A DNA stretch of 64,000 nt from Shewanella sp. 1CM18E (lineage in GTDB: Bacteria > Pseudomonadota > Gammaproteobacteria > Enterobacterales > Shewanellaceae), in NCBI RefSeq assembly GCF_023161665.1, contig NZ_JALNTW010000004.1:1-64000 (forward strand), written 5' to 3'. Positions 44,815 through 55,583 of the stretch are shown here, piece after piece; the first letter of the stretch is position 1; the number at the start of each line of letters is the position of its first letter. Position numbers and translations under genes: made by a program. The notes under the pieces are model-generated. The model was not told where the DNA came from and searched no databases. It worked only from the letters and a program-made list of their open reading frames with translations.

Positions 44815-45574
44815 AAATACCTGCCTCTTTTAGCCAGGCATCGTCGATAAAGTGCCAATCATCACCGACATTTTTAACTTTTAGATTCAAACAAGCCTTA
44901 CCGTCATCGGCAAAGTTATTCATTACAAATTCTAGCTTGTTACCGTCGTTTGACGGCGCAACATAAATTCGCTGCCATTTTACCTGCTCACAATTAGCTA
45001 TCTTTAAAGCTAACTCTTTCACTCGAGAATGATATTTAGCTTTGTCTTCATCTAAACCATAAATAGGCACTAAGATTGAGTTTGTGCCTTTAATGGCCAC
45101 TTTATCGGGCATAGATAGGCTAATATCAGAGGTGGTTCTTAGGTTCATTGCCAAGAAGATAATCAATAAAACACCTAAGATCAGGCAAAGAACGTAGTTC
45201 TTTATTGAAATAGAGCTTAATGCACACGTCAGCATTGGCCTTTCTTTGGCCTTAACATGTAGCAAGTAGCCTTGCTTAGCGACATTTTCAATCCAGGCAG
45301 AATGCTCTCTACCTAAAAAGCGCTTAATGTTATTTACTGCTGTAGCAATATCTTGAAAGCTAACAACTTTAGGCTGAAATTTGTCGCACATCGATTCTGT
45401 AGACACAACTTGACCTCTAGCCTGCATAAGTTGATGCAGCACAAGATATTCGATGTCGGATAATTTGAGTGATGAAACTGATTCGGATCGAGTATGGATC
45501 AGCTCCCGTAACTCGAGGTCGAATCGATATGGACCTATATACACATTAACAACTCTAACTAAATAACTGAGCAA
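44807..45574 (-). CDS. ToxR/CadC-like membrane-anchored winged-helix regulator
   Basis: Protein of 255 residues. An OmpR-type winged helix (about 11-110, with LSDIEYLVLHQLMQARGQVV and IATAVNNIKRFLG, ending GYLLHVKA) is followed by a single membrane helix (about 126-145) and a periplasmic domain with three cysteines (Cys195, Cys228, Cys254). Such proteins sense a periplasmic cue and bind DNA from the membrane. The long frame starts TTG; a GTG at 45544 giving MYIGPYRFDLE is a likely true start. Translationally coupled to the following membrane protein gene. Target genes are unknown; the nearest candidate is the DUF481 gene just upstream. Confidence 0.8.
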   Translation of the reverse strand: MLSYLVRVVNVYIGPYRFDLELRELIHTRSESVSSLKLSDIEYLVLHQLMQARGQVVSTESMCDKFQPKVVSFQDIATAVNNIKRFLGREHSAWIENVAKQGYLLHVKAKERPMLTCALSSISIKNYVLCLILGVLLIIFLAMNLRTTSDISLSMPDKVAIKGTNSILVPIYGLDEDKAKYHSRVKELALKIANCEQVKWQRIYVAPSNDGNKLEFVMNNFADDGKACLNLKVKNVGDDWHFIDDAWLKEAGICE

Positions 45575-45773
45575 CAGTTTACTGTTATTCTGAGCCTGAG
45601 TCCGCGATTTAATGCTGCTTTAGCCAAGCTGATGCTACTTTCGTGAGTTCTCGCACATAAATGTTATCAATATTAAAAAGTTAAGCGAAACAACCTGATA
45701 CAGATGAAATAACAAAGTTAAATAGCGATTTAAAAACACACAACAGACAAACCAAAATCAATCAAGTACAAAA

Positions 45774-45798
45774 CAAAAAGGCATCTTATCGATGCCTT
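45774..45798 (-). terminator. Terminator of the DUF481 gene
   Basis: The stem AAGGCATC/GATGCCTT with loop TTATC is followed by T residues on the minus strand, about 76 bases after the stop. Confidence 0.75.
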
Positions 45799-45873
45799 AT
45801 ACCCACTTAACTTCACAGTTAACCATAAACTGTCAAAAAATGAACAGCTACCCTTGAGCAACTGTTAACATTT

Positions 45874-46614
45874 TTAAAAAGCGTATAACAGTGTCATGTT
45901 AGTTTCAGTGTCAGTACTTTTCTTATCATCTAGCGGAGAATCGTTATAACGTACGATAACCGCAAACTTCATTGCTAACGCACCAATGATATTGGCTGTG
46001 ATTGCAGTTTCAGATCGGCCTTCAAAGCTATCACCGTAATCGGCAACAAATAACTGGCTAAAACGCGAGCTATCACTAATGTCATAAGTAAAGTTCATCG
46101 CACCGTGAGCCACGACGCTGTCTTCACTATCGTAGCCTAACAATGCAGACTGCTCGTCATCCAGCTTTTTATAGATATAACCAGGACCAATTTCAGCACT
46201 TAGGAACATATCGCCGCTATCGATAAACTTATGACCGTAACCGGTAGAAACAACAGCTTTATGATCGTAACCGGTGAATGGGTCAACTTCATAGTTACCG
46301 GTGATATACATATAGTTCTTCTCATCGAACTTATAATCACCTTGAACACCACCGTAGTAACGCTTTGCAGTTACTTCATCAGTGTCCTCTTTATATAGAC
46401 CTTCAAATAGGTAAACGTTTTCCCAGTTACCTAGCTCCTGCATCATCTTCAAACGCGCTTTAACTGAAGAAGTATCAGTGTTACCAGTGGTTAATGTAGC
46501 ACCCAGTTCAGCTTCACCTGCGAAAGTCTTATCGCCTTCTACAAAATCGGCACCAGCGTGCACAGCAAAAGGAGCTGCCATTACCACTGCCATAGCTGTA
46601 AGCATTTTTTTCAT
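45874..46614 (-). CDS. DUF481 family outer-membrane beta-barrel protein (YdiY-like)
   Basis: Protein of 246 residues with a signal peptide ending VHA and a mature part of alternating strands (ELGATLTTGNTDTSSVKARL, then repeated aromatic-ended strands, terminal LLYAF). This is the salt-induced YdiY/DUF481 type of outer-membrane protein; function unknown. The frame extends 22 codons upstream, but the ATG used has GGAG upstream and starts the signal peptide. Confidence 0.82.
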   Translation of the reverse strand: MKKMLTAMAVVMAAPFAVHAGADFVEGDKTFAGEAELGATLTTGNTDTSSVKARLKMMQELGNWENVYLFEGLYKEDTDEVTAKRYYGGVQGDYKFDEKNYMYITGNYEVDPFTGYDHKAVVSTGYGHKFIDSGDMFLSAEIGPGYIYKKLDDEQSALLGYDSEDSVVAHGAMNFTYDISDSSRFSQLFVADYGDSFEGRSETAITANIIGALAMKFAVIVRYNDSPLDDKKSTDTETNMTLLYAF

Positions 46615-46802
46615 ATTTGTTGTACTCCGTTTACCTAGTTCCCTAAAAATCCGCGCAATATTAACATTTAACACCAACAATTGAAAACCTTGCTTACAAA
46701 TGCACCGCCTTAGCTAATACTAAAAATTAGGGCGCTATCGCAGCTATTTCGTAATCAGAACAAAGCTGCTTTCAGCCTACGCTAACTCAACAAATTGCAG
46801 AC

Positions 46803-46833
46803 AAAAAAATACCTGCACTGGGCAGGTATTTTT
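46803..46833 (-). terminator. Terminator of fba
   Basis: AAATACCTGC/GCAGGTATTT with loop ACTGG has T-runs on both strands, 35 bases after the fba stop. Confidence 0.87.
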
Positions 46834-46866
46834 ATTGCTGGTCACAAAGACCATTAACCGTAAAAC

Positions 46867-47931
46867 TTACTTGATTTGTGGATCAAGTTCGCCTGACTGG
46901 TAAGCTTTATACATAGCTTGTAGTGACTTCGGCTTGATCTTAGAACCCATACCCGCACAACCGAACGCTTCGTAACGAGTCGTACAGATGTCAGCCATTG
47001 CTTCCATTGACGCTTTAAGGAATTTACGTGGGTCGAATTCAGCTGGGTTTTCAGCTAGGAACTTACGTACCGCACCTGTTGATGCAAGACGTAGATCGGT
47101 ATCGATGTTAACTTTACGCACACCGTGCTTGATGCCTTCAACGATCTCTTCTAAAGGTACGCCGTAAGTTTCAGGGATAGCACCACCGTATTGGTTGATG
47201 ATCTCTAACCACTCTTGCGGTACTGAAGACGAACCATGCATTACAAGGTGGGTGTTAGGAATACGTGCGTGGATCTCTTTAATACGGTCAATACGTAGTA
47301 CGTCACCGGTAGGCTTGCGGCTAAACTTGTACGCGCCGTGGCTAGTACCGATAGCAATAGCTAGTGCATCAACGTGAGTGTCAGCAACAAAGCGTGCAGC
47401 TTCTTCTGGAGTAGTTAGTAGTTGGTCATGGCTAAGTACGCCTTCTGCACCAACACCGTCTTCTTCACCCGCCATACCCGTTTCTAGGCTACCTAGACAA
47501 CCGATTTCACCTTCAACAGACACACCACAAGCATGAGCAAAAGCTACTGTGCGGCGAGTTACGTCAACGTTGTACTCGTATGATGCAGGTGTTTTGCCAT
47601 CTGCCATCAAAGAACCGTCCATCATTACTGAAGACATACCAAGCTGGATAGAGCGCTGACAAATATCAGGATCAGTACCGTGGTCTTGGTGAATACATAC
47701 AGGAATATCTGGATACTGCTCAAGAGCAGCCGCCATTAGATACTTAAGGAATTGTGGACGTGCATACTTACGTGCACCAGCTGACGCCTGAACAATAACA
47801 GGGCTATCTGTTGCTTCAGCAGCTTGCATAATTGCGCGCATCTGCTCAAGGTTGTTCACGTTAAATGCAGGAACACCATATCCGTGCTCTGCTGCGTGAT
47901 CTAACATTTGACGTAGGGAAATTAAGGCCAT
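46867..47931 (-). CDS. fba: Class II fructose-bisphosphate aldolase
   Basis: Zinc enzyme of 354 residues that splits fructose 1,6-bisphosphate into two triose phosphates. The length and sequence fit the Calvin-cycle-type (class IIB) subgroup: [26 protein letters not shown] with catalytic Asp and zinc His, [31 protein letters not shown] and [11 protein letters not shown]. Last gene of tkt-epd-pgk-fba. A GNRA-loop hairpin lies just upstream of its ribosome site. Confidence 0.95.
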   Translation of the reverse strand: MALISLRQMLDHAAEHGYGVPAFNVNNLEQMRAIMQAAEATDSPVIVQASAGARKYARPQFLKYLMAAALEQYPDIPVCIHQDHGTDPDICQRSIQLGMSSVMMDGSLMADGKTPASYEYNVDVTRRTVAFAHACGVSVEGEIGCLGSLETGMAGEEDGVGAEGVLSHDQLLTTPEEAARFVADTHVDALAIAIGTSHGAYKFSRKPTGDVLRIDRIKEIHARIPNTHLVMHGSSSVPQEWLEIINQYGGAIPETYGVPLEEIVEGIKHGVRKVNIDTDLRLASTGAVRKFLAENPAEFDPRKFLKASMEAMADICTTRYEAFGCAGMGSKIKPKSLQAMYKAYQSGELDPQIK

Positions 47932-47949
47932 TTTTTACTCCAATAATAG

Positions 47950-47965
47950 GGTGAGTCGCCTCACC
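47950..47965 (-). promoter_or_regulatory. GCGA-loop hairpin in the fba leader
   Basis: On the minus strand GGTGAG-GCGA-CTCACC forms a 6-bp stem with a GNRA tetraloop. It lies about 10 bases before the TGGAG ribosome site. It could stabilise a processed fba mRNA 5' end. Confidence 0.4.
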
Positions 47966-48227
47966 AAGGTCACTATCGTTTGGATGGATTTTTATGCTCT
48001 AACATTGTCAGTTTTAAGCCGACTAACATTAAAGCGGTTACTTTTAATTTTGAGTATTATTTACAGTCGCTATATACAGCTTTTTATTGGCTTTTATTAT
48101 CGCTGTAATACGCGTTTATCATCACTGTTTTGTTGGCGGCTAGTGTAACCCCGACAAATGTCGATTTAAAGCCCACCAACAAACAGTTTGGTAATTATTT
48201 TGTAAGCTTGCGCTTATTGTTTAATAA

Positions 48228-49403
48228 TTACTGACCGCGACTTTCAAGCATTGCTACAGCTGGAAGCTCTTTGCCTTCTAAAAACTCAAGGAATGCGCCG
48301 CCACCTGTTGAAATATAAGACACTTTATCAGCAATATCATATTTATCTACTGCCGCTAATGTGTCGCCACCACCCGCAATAGAAAATGCATTTGATTCTG
48401 CAATCGCCTGAGCGATACGCTTAGTGCCTTCACCGAATTGATCAAATTCAAATACACCTACAGGGCCATTCCATACAACAGTACCGGCATTTTTGATGAT
48501 TTCAGCAAGTGCTTCAGCGCTGTCAGGGCCGATATCAAAAATCATATCGCTGTCAGATACTGCGCTTACATCTTTTAGCGTTGCTGCCGCTGTAGGGCTG
48601 AACTCGCCTGCAACAACCACGTCTGTTGGTACTGGAATGTCACCACCGCGGCTTTGCGCGTTTGCAACTAGGCGCTTAGCTTCTTCAATCAGGTCAGCTT
48701 CATAAAGTGACTTACCTACTTGATGACCGGCTGCAGCAACGAAAGTGTTAGCAATACCTCCGCCCACTACAAGTTGGTCAACTTTAGTTGAAAGACTTTC
48801 AAGTACTGTTAGCTTAGTTGACACTTTAGAACCACCAACAATTGCTACCATTGGGCGCGCTGGGTTATCAAGTGCTTTACCTAAAGCTTCTAGCTCACCA
48901 GCAAGTAGCGGGCCGGCACAAGCGATAGGCGCGTGCAGGCCAACACCGTGAGTAGATGCCTGTGCGCGGTGCGCCGTGCCAAATGCATCCATTACGTATA
49001 CGTCACACAGTGCTGCCATCTTTTTAGCCAATGCTTCGTCGTTCTTCTTCTCACCTACGTTAAAACGTACGTTTTCAAAAACAACCACTTCGCCAACGGC
49101 AACTTCAATACCGTCAAGGTAGTCAGCCGCTAAGCGCACATTGCAATCAAGTGCTTTAGTTAGGTAATCAACCACTGGCTGCATTGAAAACTCAGCGTTG
49201 AATTCACCTTCTGTTGGGCGACCAAGATGCGACATAACCATTACAGCTGCACCTTTTTCAAGTGCAAGCTTAATAGTCGGTAATGATGCGCGCAGACGTG
49301 CATCACTAGTGACCACACCGTCTTTTACTGGTACGTTTAGATCTTCACGAATAAGCACGCGCTTACCTTGAAGGTCCAAATCTTTCATATTAAGAATCGC
49401 CAT
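48228..49403 (-). CDS. pgk: Phosphoglycerate kinase
   Basis: Glycolytic kinase of 391 residues, converting 1,3-bisphosphoglycerate and ADP to 3-phosphoglycerate and ATP. It has [45 protein letters not shown], the nucleotide loop [14 protein letters not shown] and the C-terminal [11 protein letters not shown] and [11 protein letters not shown] motifs. The second ATG is chosen because it matches the family N-terminus and has AGGA at good distance. Operon position between epd and fba. Confidence 0.97.
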   Translation of the reverse strand: MAILNMKDLDLQGKRVLIREDLNVPVKDGVVTSDARLRASLPTIKLALEKGAAVMVMSHLGRPTEGEFNAEFSMQPVVDYLTKALDCNVRLAADYLDGIEVAVGEVVVFENVRFNVGEKKNDEALAKKMAALCDVYVMDAFGTAHRAQASTHGVGLHAPIACAGPLLAGELEALGKALDNPARPMVAIVGGSKVSTKLTVLESLSTKVDQLVVGGGIANTFVAAAGHQVGKSLYEADLIEEAKRLVANAQSRGGDIPVPTDVVVAGEFSPTAAATLKDVSAVSDSDMIFDIGPDSAEALAEIIKNAGTVVWNGPVGVFEFDQFGEGTKRIAQAIAESNAFSIAGGGDTLAAVDKYDIADKVSYISTGGGAFLEFLEGKELPAVAMLESRGQ

Positions 49404-49537
49404 GTTCATGCTTCCTTACTATCTAAGTTAAAGTTAAAAATTAAAGTTAAATTCTAAAGTAAAAGCTTTTTCAAACAGCTAAACTGCGGACTCAATCAGG
49501 CTTAGCTAGACTCAGTCAGCGTTAAAATAGGTTGCTC

Positions 49538-50560
49538 TTATTGCGCTTCACGTACCGCGCGGATCATCTCTAAACTGGTGTCGAGCATACGGTTAGCAAA
49601 CCCCCACTCGTTATCACACCACAGCAGTAGCTTAACCAAATGGCCATCGCTAACTCGGGTCTGCGTGCCATCAACAATGCTTGAACGTGGGTCATGGTTA
49701 AAATCACACGATACTAATGGCTCATTAGTAAAGCCAACAACACCAAGGAACGAGCCTTCAGTCGCTTGCTTAAGTACTCGGTTAACGGTGTCGATATCGA
49801 CGCGCTTATTCAGCGTTACGGAAAGGTCGATTGCGGTGACGTTAATGGTAGGCACCCGTACTGAGATTGCTTCAAACTTGTCTTTCATGTGCGGCAAGAT
49901 GCGCTCAATACCGCGAGCAAGTTTAGTATCTACTGGAATAATTGACTGACCTGCAGCGCGAGTACGGCGCAAATCATCATGGTATGCATCAATAACCTGT
50001 TGGTCATTCATTGCAGAATGGATTGTAGTGATAGCGCCACTTTTTACTTCAAAGTGTCTATCAAGTACATCAATCACTGGCACGATACAGTTAGTGGTGC
50101 AAGAGGCATTCGACACTACCGTATGTTCAGCTTTGAGCAATTCGTGATTCACACCATATACTATGGTGGCATCGACATCATGGGATGATGGATGGCTAAT
50201 TAGCACCTGCTTAGCCCCAGCTTTTAAGTGGGCCTCACATTCTTCTCTGCTGTTAAGTACACCCGTTGCCTCATAAACAATATCAATCCCTAACTCTTGC
50301 CAAGGCAGGTTTTCAGGATTGGGCTCATGCAACAGCTTAATGGCGTCATCGCCGATGACCATATGTTGATCTTCGAGCTTTACCTGAGTATGAAAACGAC
50401 CATGAGTGGTGTCGTACTGGGTTAAATGAAGCATCGCTTCTGGTTTTGCCAACTCGTTAATCGCCACAATCTGAATGCGATCGCGTTTTGCAGATTCGTA
50501 CACTGCACGAAGAATTGACCGACCAATGCGGCCGTAGCCATTAATAGCGACTCTGATCAT
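49538..50560 (-). CDS. epd: D-erythrose-4-phosphate dehydrogenase
   Basis: NAD-dependent enzyme of 340 residues, oxidising erythrose 4-phosphate to 4-phosphoerythronate for pyridoxal phosphate synthesis. It has the GAPDH fold with [14 protein letters not shown] and the catalytic Cys154 in SNASCTTNC. It is assigned epd rather than gapA because of the position between tkt and pgk, and the Epd-typical [23 protein letters not shown] and [13 protein letters not shown]. Confidence 0.92.
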   Translation of the reverse strand: MIRVAINGYGRIGRSILRAVYESAKRDRIQIVAINELAKPEAMLHLTQYDTTHGRFHTQVKLEDQHMVIGDDAIKLLHEPNPENLPWQELGIDIVYEATGVLNSREECEAHLKAGAKQVLISHPSSHDVDATIVYGVNHELLKAEHTVVSNASCTTNCIVPVIDVLDRHFEVKSGAITTIHSAMNDQQVIDAYHDDLRRTRAAGQSIIPVDTKLARGIERILPHMKDKFEAISVRVPTINVTAIDLSVTLNKRVDIDTVNRVLKQATEGSFLGVVGFTNEPLVSCDFNHDPRSSIVDGTQTRVSDGHLVKLLLWCDNEWGFANRMLDTSLEMIRAVREAQ

Positions 50561-50595
50561 GTAAGCTTTATTTTCCCTTTAACAGCTGATTTATT

Positions 50596-50636
50596 GATAC
50601 AACAACGGCCTACCTAAATAGGTAAGCCGTTGTATC
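50596..50636 (-). other. Long hairpin between tkt and epd
   Basis: GATACAAC...ACGGC and GCCGTTGTATC pair, with TACCT/AGGTA at the tip and a 3-base bulge. There is no T-run on the minus strand, so it looks like an mRNA processing or stabilising structure about 36 bases ahead of epd rather than a terminator. Confidence 0.5.
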
Positions 50637-50772
50637 ATAAAAGTTTAAGTTTAAACATACTTAAACAGATATTCTGTATCATTGAGCAATTGCATGATGC
50701 ATTAACTAAGTTAGCCAGTTGCATAACTTGCTTAAATCGCCAATGCATCCCTTGCTTTAACACGCTTACGGA

Positions 50773-52764
50773 TTATAAGCCGTTAACGGTTGCAACAACG
50801 TTCTCAACAGTAAAGCCGAAGTGCTTCATCAAGTCGCCGCCTGGAGCTGATTCGCCGAAGGTAGTCATACCCACAACTGCACCACCAAAACCAACATACT
50901 TGTGCCAGAAGTCTACGTGAGCCGCTTCAATCGCAACACGCTTAGTCACAGAGCTTGGTAATACCGACTCTTTATAAGCTGCATCTTGCTTGTCGAACTC
51001 GTTAGTTGACGGCATAGAAACAACACGTACCTTTTGACCTTGCTCAGTCAGTGCAGCAGCAGAATCAAGTGCTAGCTGTACTTCAGAACCAGTAGCAATA
51101 AGGATTAGGTCTGGTGTGCCAGCGCAATCACTTAGTACATAACCACCTTTAGCAACGTTAGCTAATTGCTCAGCAGTACGTGCTTGTGCAGGCAGGTTTT
51201 GACGACTGAAGATTAGCGATGTTGGCGCTGTGCGGCGCTCAATTGCATTCTTCCAAGATACAGCTGTTTCAGCCGCATCACATGGACGCCATACGTTCAT
51301 GTTTGGTGTCATACGTAGGTTAGCAAGCTGCTCAACTGGCTGGTGAGTTGGACCATCTTCACCTTGACCGATAGAGTCGTGGGTGTAAACGAAGATGTTT
51401 TGGATGCCCATTAGTGCCGACATACGAACAGCGTTACGTGCGTATTCCATGAACATCATGAACGTTGCGCCGTAGTTGATGAAACCACCGTGAAGTGATG
51501 CACCATTCATGATACCGCTCATACCAAATTCACGTACACCGTAGAAAATGTAGTTACCAGCAGGATCGTCTTGGATACCTTTAGAGCCAGACCAAAGCGT
51601 TAGGTTAGAACCAGCAAGGTCTGCAGAGCCACCTAGCATTTCAGGTAGGATGGCACCAAATGCACCAATGGCATTTTGTGAAGCTTTACGGCTAGCAATA
51701 CCTTCAGCTTTATCTTGGCACTCTTGAATGAAAGCTTGCGCTTTTTCCTCAAAATCAGCTGGTAAATCACCAGTGATTACACGGCGCTTGTATTCAGCAG
51801 CCAATTCTGGGAATGCAGCTTCATAAGCAGCGAACTTGTCGTTCCAGCTTGCTTCATTAGCAGCGCCCGCTTCTTTAGCATCCCAACCCGCGTAAACGTT
51901 TTCAGGGATTTCGAATGCGCCGTGGTTCCAACCTAGGAATTCACGTGCCGCTGCGATTTCTTCGTCACCTAGTGGTGCGCCGTGACAGTCGTGGCTGCCA
52001 GACTTGTTTGGAGAACCAAAACCAATTGTGGTTTTGCAGCAGATCATTGTTGGCTTGTCAGTGACTGACTTAGCCTCTTCAATAGCCGCGCGGATCGCGT
52101 CGCTGTCGTGACCGTCTACGTTAGCAATTACGTGCCAACCGTAAGACTCAAAACGCTTAGGTGTATCATCAGTGAACCAACCTTCTACGTGACCGTCGAT
52201 AGAGATCCCGTTGTCATCCCAGAATGCAATTAGCTTACCAAGACCTAACGTGCCCGCTAGTGAACATGCTTCGTGAGAGATACCTTCCATCAAACAGCCA
52301 TCGCCTAGGAAGCAGTAAGTGAAGTGATCAACAATGTCGTGACCTGGCTGGTTAAACTGTGCAGCCAATGTCTTCTCAGCAATCGCCATACCTACAGCGT
52401 TACTGATACCTGCACCTAATGGACCAGTGGTAGTTTCAACACCTGGTGTGTAACCGTATTCTGGGTGACCTGGTGTTTTAGAATGAAGCTGACGGAAGTT
52501 TTTCAACTCTTCGATAGGCAATGCGTAACCAGTAAGGTGTAGCAAAGAGTAAATAAGCATAGAGCCATGACCGTTAGAAAGAATAAAGCGGTCACGATCA
52601 ACCCACTCAGGGTTGTTAGGGTTGTGCTTTAGGAAATCATTCCATAGCACTTCAGCAATATCAGCCATCCCCATTGGTGCACCTGGGTGACCTGAATTGG
52701 CTTTTTGAACAGCATCCATGGTCAATGCGCGGATTGCGTTTGCGAGTTCTTTACGAGATGACAT
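50773..52764 (-). CDS. tkt: Transketolase
   Basis: Thiamine-diphosphate enzyme of 663 residues moving two-carbon units in the pentose phosphate pathway. N-terminal [20 protein letters not shown], the TPP-binding region [20 protein letters not shown] with [10 protein letters not shown], the pyrimidine domain with [20 protein letters not shown], and a C-terminal domain with GSEVQLALD. First gene of the tkt-epd-pgk-fba run and divergent from metK. Confidence 0.97.
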   Translation of the reverse strand: MSSRKELANAIRALTMDAVQKANSGHPGAPMGMADIAEVLWNDFLKHNPNNPEWVDRDRFILSNGHGSMLIYSLLHLTGYALPIEELKNFRQLHSKTPGHPEYGYTPGVETTTGPLGAGISNAVGMAIAEKTLAAQFNQPGHDIVDHFTYCFLGDGCLMEGISHEACSLAGTLGLGKLIAFWDDNGISIDGHVEGWFTDDTPKRFESYGWHVIANVDGHDSDAIRAAIEEAKSVTDKPTMICCKTTIGFGSPNKSGSHDCHGAPLGDEEIAAAREFLGWNHGAFEIPENVYAGWDAKEAGAANEASWNDKFAAYEAAFPELAAEYKRRVITGDLPADFEEKAQAFIQECQDKAEGIASRKASQNAIGAFGAILPEMLGGSADLAGSNLTLWSGSKGIQDDPAGNYIFYGVREFGMSGIMNGASLHGGFINYGATFMMFMEYARNAVRMSALMGIQNIFVYTHDSIGQGEDGPTHQPVEQLANLRMTPNMNVWRPCDAAETAVSWKNAIERRTAPTSLIFSRQNLPAQARTAEQLANVAKGGYVLSDCAGTPDLILIATGSEVQLALDSAAALTEQGQKVRVVSMPSTNEFDKQDAAYKESVLPSSVTKRVAIEAAHVDFWHKYVGFGGAVVGMTTFGESAPGGDLMKHFGFTVENVVATVNGL

Positions 52765-53209
52765 GCTCTCTCCTGCTTGTTTTTGAGGTTTTGAGGCTTA
52801 GATTGAGTGAAAGGCGGTAACTTTAAAGCCACTCTGCCGTTCACACACAAATTAGGGAGCCATATTTTCGCCTACTAGGCTGTAGGACGCAAATTTAATT
52901 CACCAACAATTAAAAATATTGCTACTTATAACAAGCTTGCATAAAGCTTGTACGATGAAAGCTAAGCAAATATTAGTGCTAGAGTTTATGTCTCGCTCTA
53001 CGAGCAGGTAAAATTTGACCGATAAAGGGTAAATTTTTATCTTTTTATATGCAGAACACTGCCAAGTAAAGTACAAAAATAGCCTTAAGTTACATAACGA
53101 TAAGCCTAATCATAAATAACATTCATGATGCACCTATAAAATAAATAGCGCGAGAGACCGCACAAAATTTAGCGAAGGGGGTGTTATCAACGCCGTTTTA
53201 CACTAGAAT
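52765..53209. other. Intergenic region between divergent tkt and metK
   Basis: About 500 bases in total including the MetJ-like boxes. A/T-rich; no gene seen. Promoters of both genes must lie here. Confidence 0.5.
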
Positions 53210-53241
53210 AGCCGTCTAGATGTAGATACTTCTACACATTC
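53210..53241 (+). promoter_or_regulatory. Four tandem MetJ-like boxes upstream of metK
   Basis: Consecutive octamers AGCCGTCT, AGATGTAG, ATACTTCT, ACACATTC match the met-box AGACGTCT at 7, 5, 6 and 4 of 8 positions. They lie 28 bases before the metK ATG. MetJ with SAM as corepressor would repress metK here. Confidence 0.6.
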
Positions 53242-53269
53242 GAATTGTTTAAAGACGAGATTTTCCATC

Positions 53270-54424
53270 ATGGCAAAGCACTTGTTCACCTCTGAGTCGG
53301 TCTCAGAAGGTCATCCAGATAAAATCGCCGATCAGATTTCTGATGCGGTACTAGACGCAATTTTGGAGCAAGATCCAAAAGCTCGTGTAGCATGCGAAAC
53401 TTATGTCAAAACTGGCATGGTTATGGTTGGCGGCGAAGTTACTACTTCTGCTTGGGTTGATATCGAAGAGATCACCCGTAAGACTGTACGTGACATCGGC
53501 TACACTCATTCAGATATGGGTTTTGATGCAGACTCTTGTGCAATCTTAAACGTGATTGGTAAGCAGTCTCCAGACATCAACCAAGGTGTTGACCGTGCTG
53601 ACCCTAAAGAGCAAGGCGCTGGTGACCAAGGTCTAATGTTTGGTTATGCAAACAACGAAACTGATGTTTACATGCCTGCACCTATCACTTACTCGCACAT
53701 GCTAGTAAAGCGTCAGTCTGAAGTACGTAAAGACAAGACTTTGCCTTGGTTACGTCCAGATGCGAAAAGTCAGGTGACTTTTGCTTATAACAGTGACGGT
53801 AGCGTTGCTGGTATCGATGCAGTTGTTCTATCTACGCAGCACAGCGAAGATGTAACACAAGCAGACCTAATTGAAGGTGTAATGGAAACCATCATCAAGC
53901 CTGTATTACCGGCTAAGTGGTTATCTAAAGACACTAAATACTTCATCAACCCAACTGGCCGTTTCGTTATCGGTGGTCCAGTAGGTGACTGTGGTCTAAC
54001 TGGTCGTAAGATCATCGTTGATACATACGGTGGTATGGCTCGTCACGGTGGTGGTGCTTTCTCTGGTAAAGACCCATCAAAAGTTGACCGTAGTGCAGCA
54101 TACGCAGCACGTTACGTTGCTAAAAACATCGTTGCAGCAGGTCTAGCTGACCGTTGTGAGATCCAAGTGTCTTACGCAATTGGTGTTGCAGAGCCAACAT
54201 CAATCAGCATCGAAACATTCGGTACTGCTAAAGTTGCTGAAGAGCTACTAATCGATCTAGTACGTCGTCACTTCGACCTACGCCCATATGGTCTAACAGA
54301 AATGTTGAACCTAGCTCGTCCAATCTACCAAGCGACTGCAGCGTACGGTCACTTTGGTCGTAACGAGTTCCCATGGGAAGCAACAGACAAAGTTGACGCA
54401 CTACGCGCTGACGCAGGTCTATAA
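53270..54424 (+). CDS. metK: S-adenosylmethionine synthetase
   Basis: Enzyme of 384 residues making SAM from methionine and ATP. It starts [20 protein letters not shown] and contains [12 protein letters not shown], the P-loop-like [20 protein letters not shown] and FGRNEFPWE. Cytoplasmic tetramer. Its own strong terminator follows. Confidence 0.98.
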   Translation: MAKHLFTSESVSEGHPDKIADQISDAVLDAILEQDPKARVACETYVKTGMVMVGGEVTTSAWVDIEEITRKTVRDIGYTHSDMGFDADSCAILNVIGKQSPDINQGVDRADPKEQGAGDQGLMFGYANNETDVYMPAPITYSHMLVKRQSEVRKDKTLPWLRPDAKSQVTFAYNSDGSVAGIDAVVLSTQHSEDVTQADLIEGVMETIIKPVLPAKWLSKDTKYFINPTGRFVIGGPVGDCGLTGRKIIVDTYGGMARHGGGAFSGKDPSKVDRSAAYAARYVAKNIVAAGLADRCEIQVSYAIGVAEPTSISIETFGTAKVAEELLIDLVRRHFDLRPYGLTEMLNLARPIYQATAAYGHFGRNEFPWEATDKVDALRADAGL

Positions 54425-54464
54425 TCGTTATCGATTAATTTAGCGTTGCTGGTTCAACGCTAAT

Positions 54465-54490
54465 AAAAACCGCCACTTGGCGGTTTTTTT
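54465..54490 (+). terminator. Terminator after metK
   Basis: ACCGCC/GGCGGT with ACTT loop, flanked by A-run and seven T residues. Confidence 0.9.
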
Positions 54491-54571
54491 ATGTCTATTG
54501 CAGACATTAAGAAATGCAAGATTTCTAACTTAGTTAGGCACATGAAACTAAGTGCTCATTTTATCTACAGT

Positions 54572-54695
54572 GGTTCCAATGACCTGCGGTCGGCGTATGT
54601 GCAGATACTGCCGTGACACGCTATAAATACATCCCTGTAAGCTCGGCCATGACGTCCATGTCATGGACGGTCACGGCCGCATCTACACTAAGTTA
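54572..54695. repeat. Dispersed palindromic repeat, copy A
   Basis: 124 bases beginning GGTTCCAATGACCTGCGGTC, with the central phrase ACACGCTATAAATACATCCC and a palindrome GGCCATGACGTCCATG...CATGGACGGTCACGGCC. Copy B at 55377 is over most of its length the same and in the same orientation. Confidence 0.85.
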
Positions 54696-54826
54696 CAAAA
54701 CACTATCCCTGCCACCAAAGTAATTAATGAACTAGAGCAGGCTATACTAATACGCCATTGATAGTAGAAAACCGACTTTAATGCGACAATTTAACTTTCA
54801 GAAATAGACTCACAACCATTTTGTTT

Positions 54827-55324
54827 ATGACAACTGCAATAAATACAAAGCTGCAATTAACTTGGTTAGCGCCTGACGAGCGTATAGAGGTGAAGAAGTT
54901 CTACCGCCAGCACATGCCTTATGCACGCTTGTTGCAGAAAGAGTCTGTCTGTGTATTAACGCAAGCTGACCCTAACCTTGATAGTGTTGACGAAATAGAT
55001 AGTGTTGGCGAAATCACTTCTTCCAACATAGTCGCTAGTGCCCGTATTCGACCTATTGGTCAGTTAGCCATTTTAACCGGCATGTTAGTGCACCCAGATT
55101 TTCGCGGCCAAGGTGTGGGGCATCGTTTGATGCGAGAACTAGGATCAGTTCTCTGTGATGGTAAGACGTATATTTTTGCCTTAGCGCATTTAGAAGGTTT
55201 TTACGCACAACATGGGTTTAGCACTGTGTCATCAGCGCCCAATGATATTCAGCAGTTGTTTTTAAAGTATCTGGGGGATGGTGAAAGGTTGGTGTTAATG
55301 GGATTAACCCCATCTTCTCAGTGA
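54827..55324 (+). CDS. GNAT family N-acetyltransferase
   Basis: Protein of 165 residues with the acetyl-CoA loop VHPDFRGQGVGHRLMREL in the expected middle position and a C-terminal FALAHLEGFYAQHGF typical of the GNAT fold. The substrate is unknown. There is a TTG two codons earlier; neither start has a good ribosome site. It is enclosed by two direct repeats, so it may be a mobile or deletable unit. Confidence 0.8.
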   Translation: MTTAINTKLQLTWLAPDERIEVKKFYRQHMPYARLLQKESVCVLTQADPNLDSVDEIDSVGEITSSNIVASARIRPIGQLAILTGMLVHPDFRGQGVGHRLMRELGSVLCDGKTYIFALAHLEGFYAQHGFSTVSSAPNDIQQLFLKYLGDGERLVLMGLTPSSQ

Positions 55325-55376
55325 ACCTGTTGCTATACCGCCATGGTAATACTCAGTTGCAACGTTCGGCAACACG

Positions 55377-55499
55377 GGTTCCAATGACCTGCGGTCAGCG
55401 CATGTGCAGACACAGCCGTGACACGCTATAAATACATCCCTGTAAGCTCGGCCATGACGTCCATGTCATGGACGTCATGGCCGTATCTACACCGAGTTA
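55377..55499. repeat. Dispersed palindromic repeat, copy B
   Basis: Near-copy of the repeat at 54572. The palindrome here is perfect, 16 bases each side of one T: GGCCATGACGTCCATG and CATGGACGTCATGGCC. Confidence 0.85.
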
Positions 55500-55583
55500 G
55501 CAAAGCAGTATTATCCAAACCTTTTTTATCCTTATTTGCATTTCTAGAAGTCAGTTACATTGTAAATGACTAATTATATGCAA

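Larger units (their letters stand above)
54425..54826. other. Intergenic region between metK and the GNAT gene
   Basis: About 400 bases containing the metK terminator and repeat copy A. The remainder is A/T-rich with nothing recognised. Confidence 0.5.
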
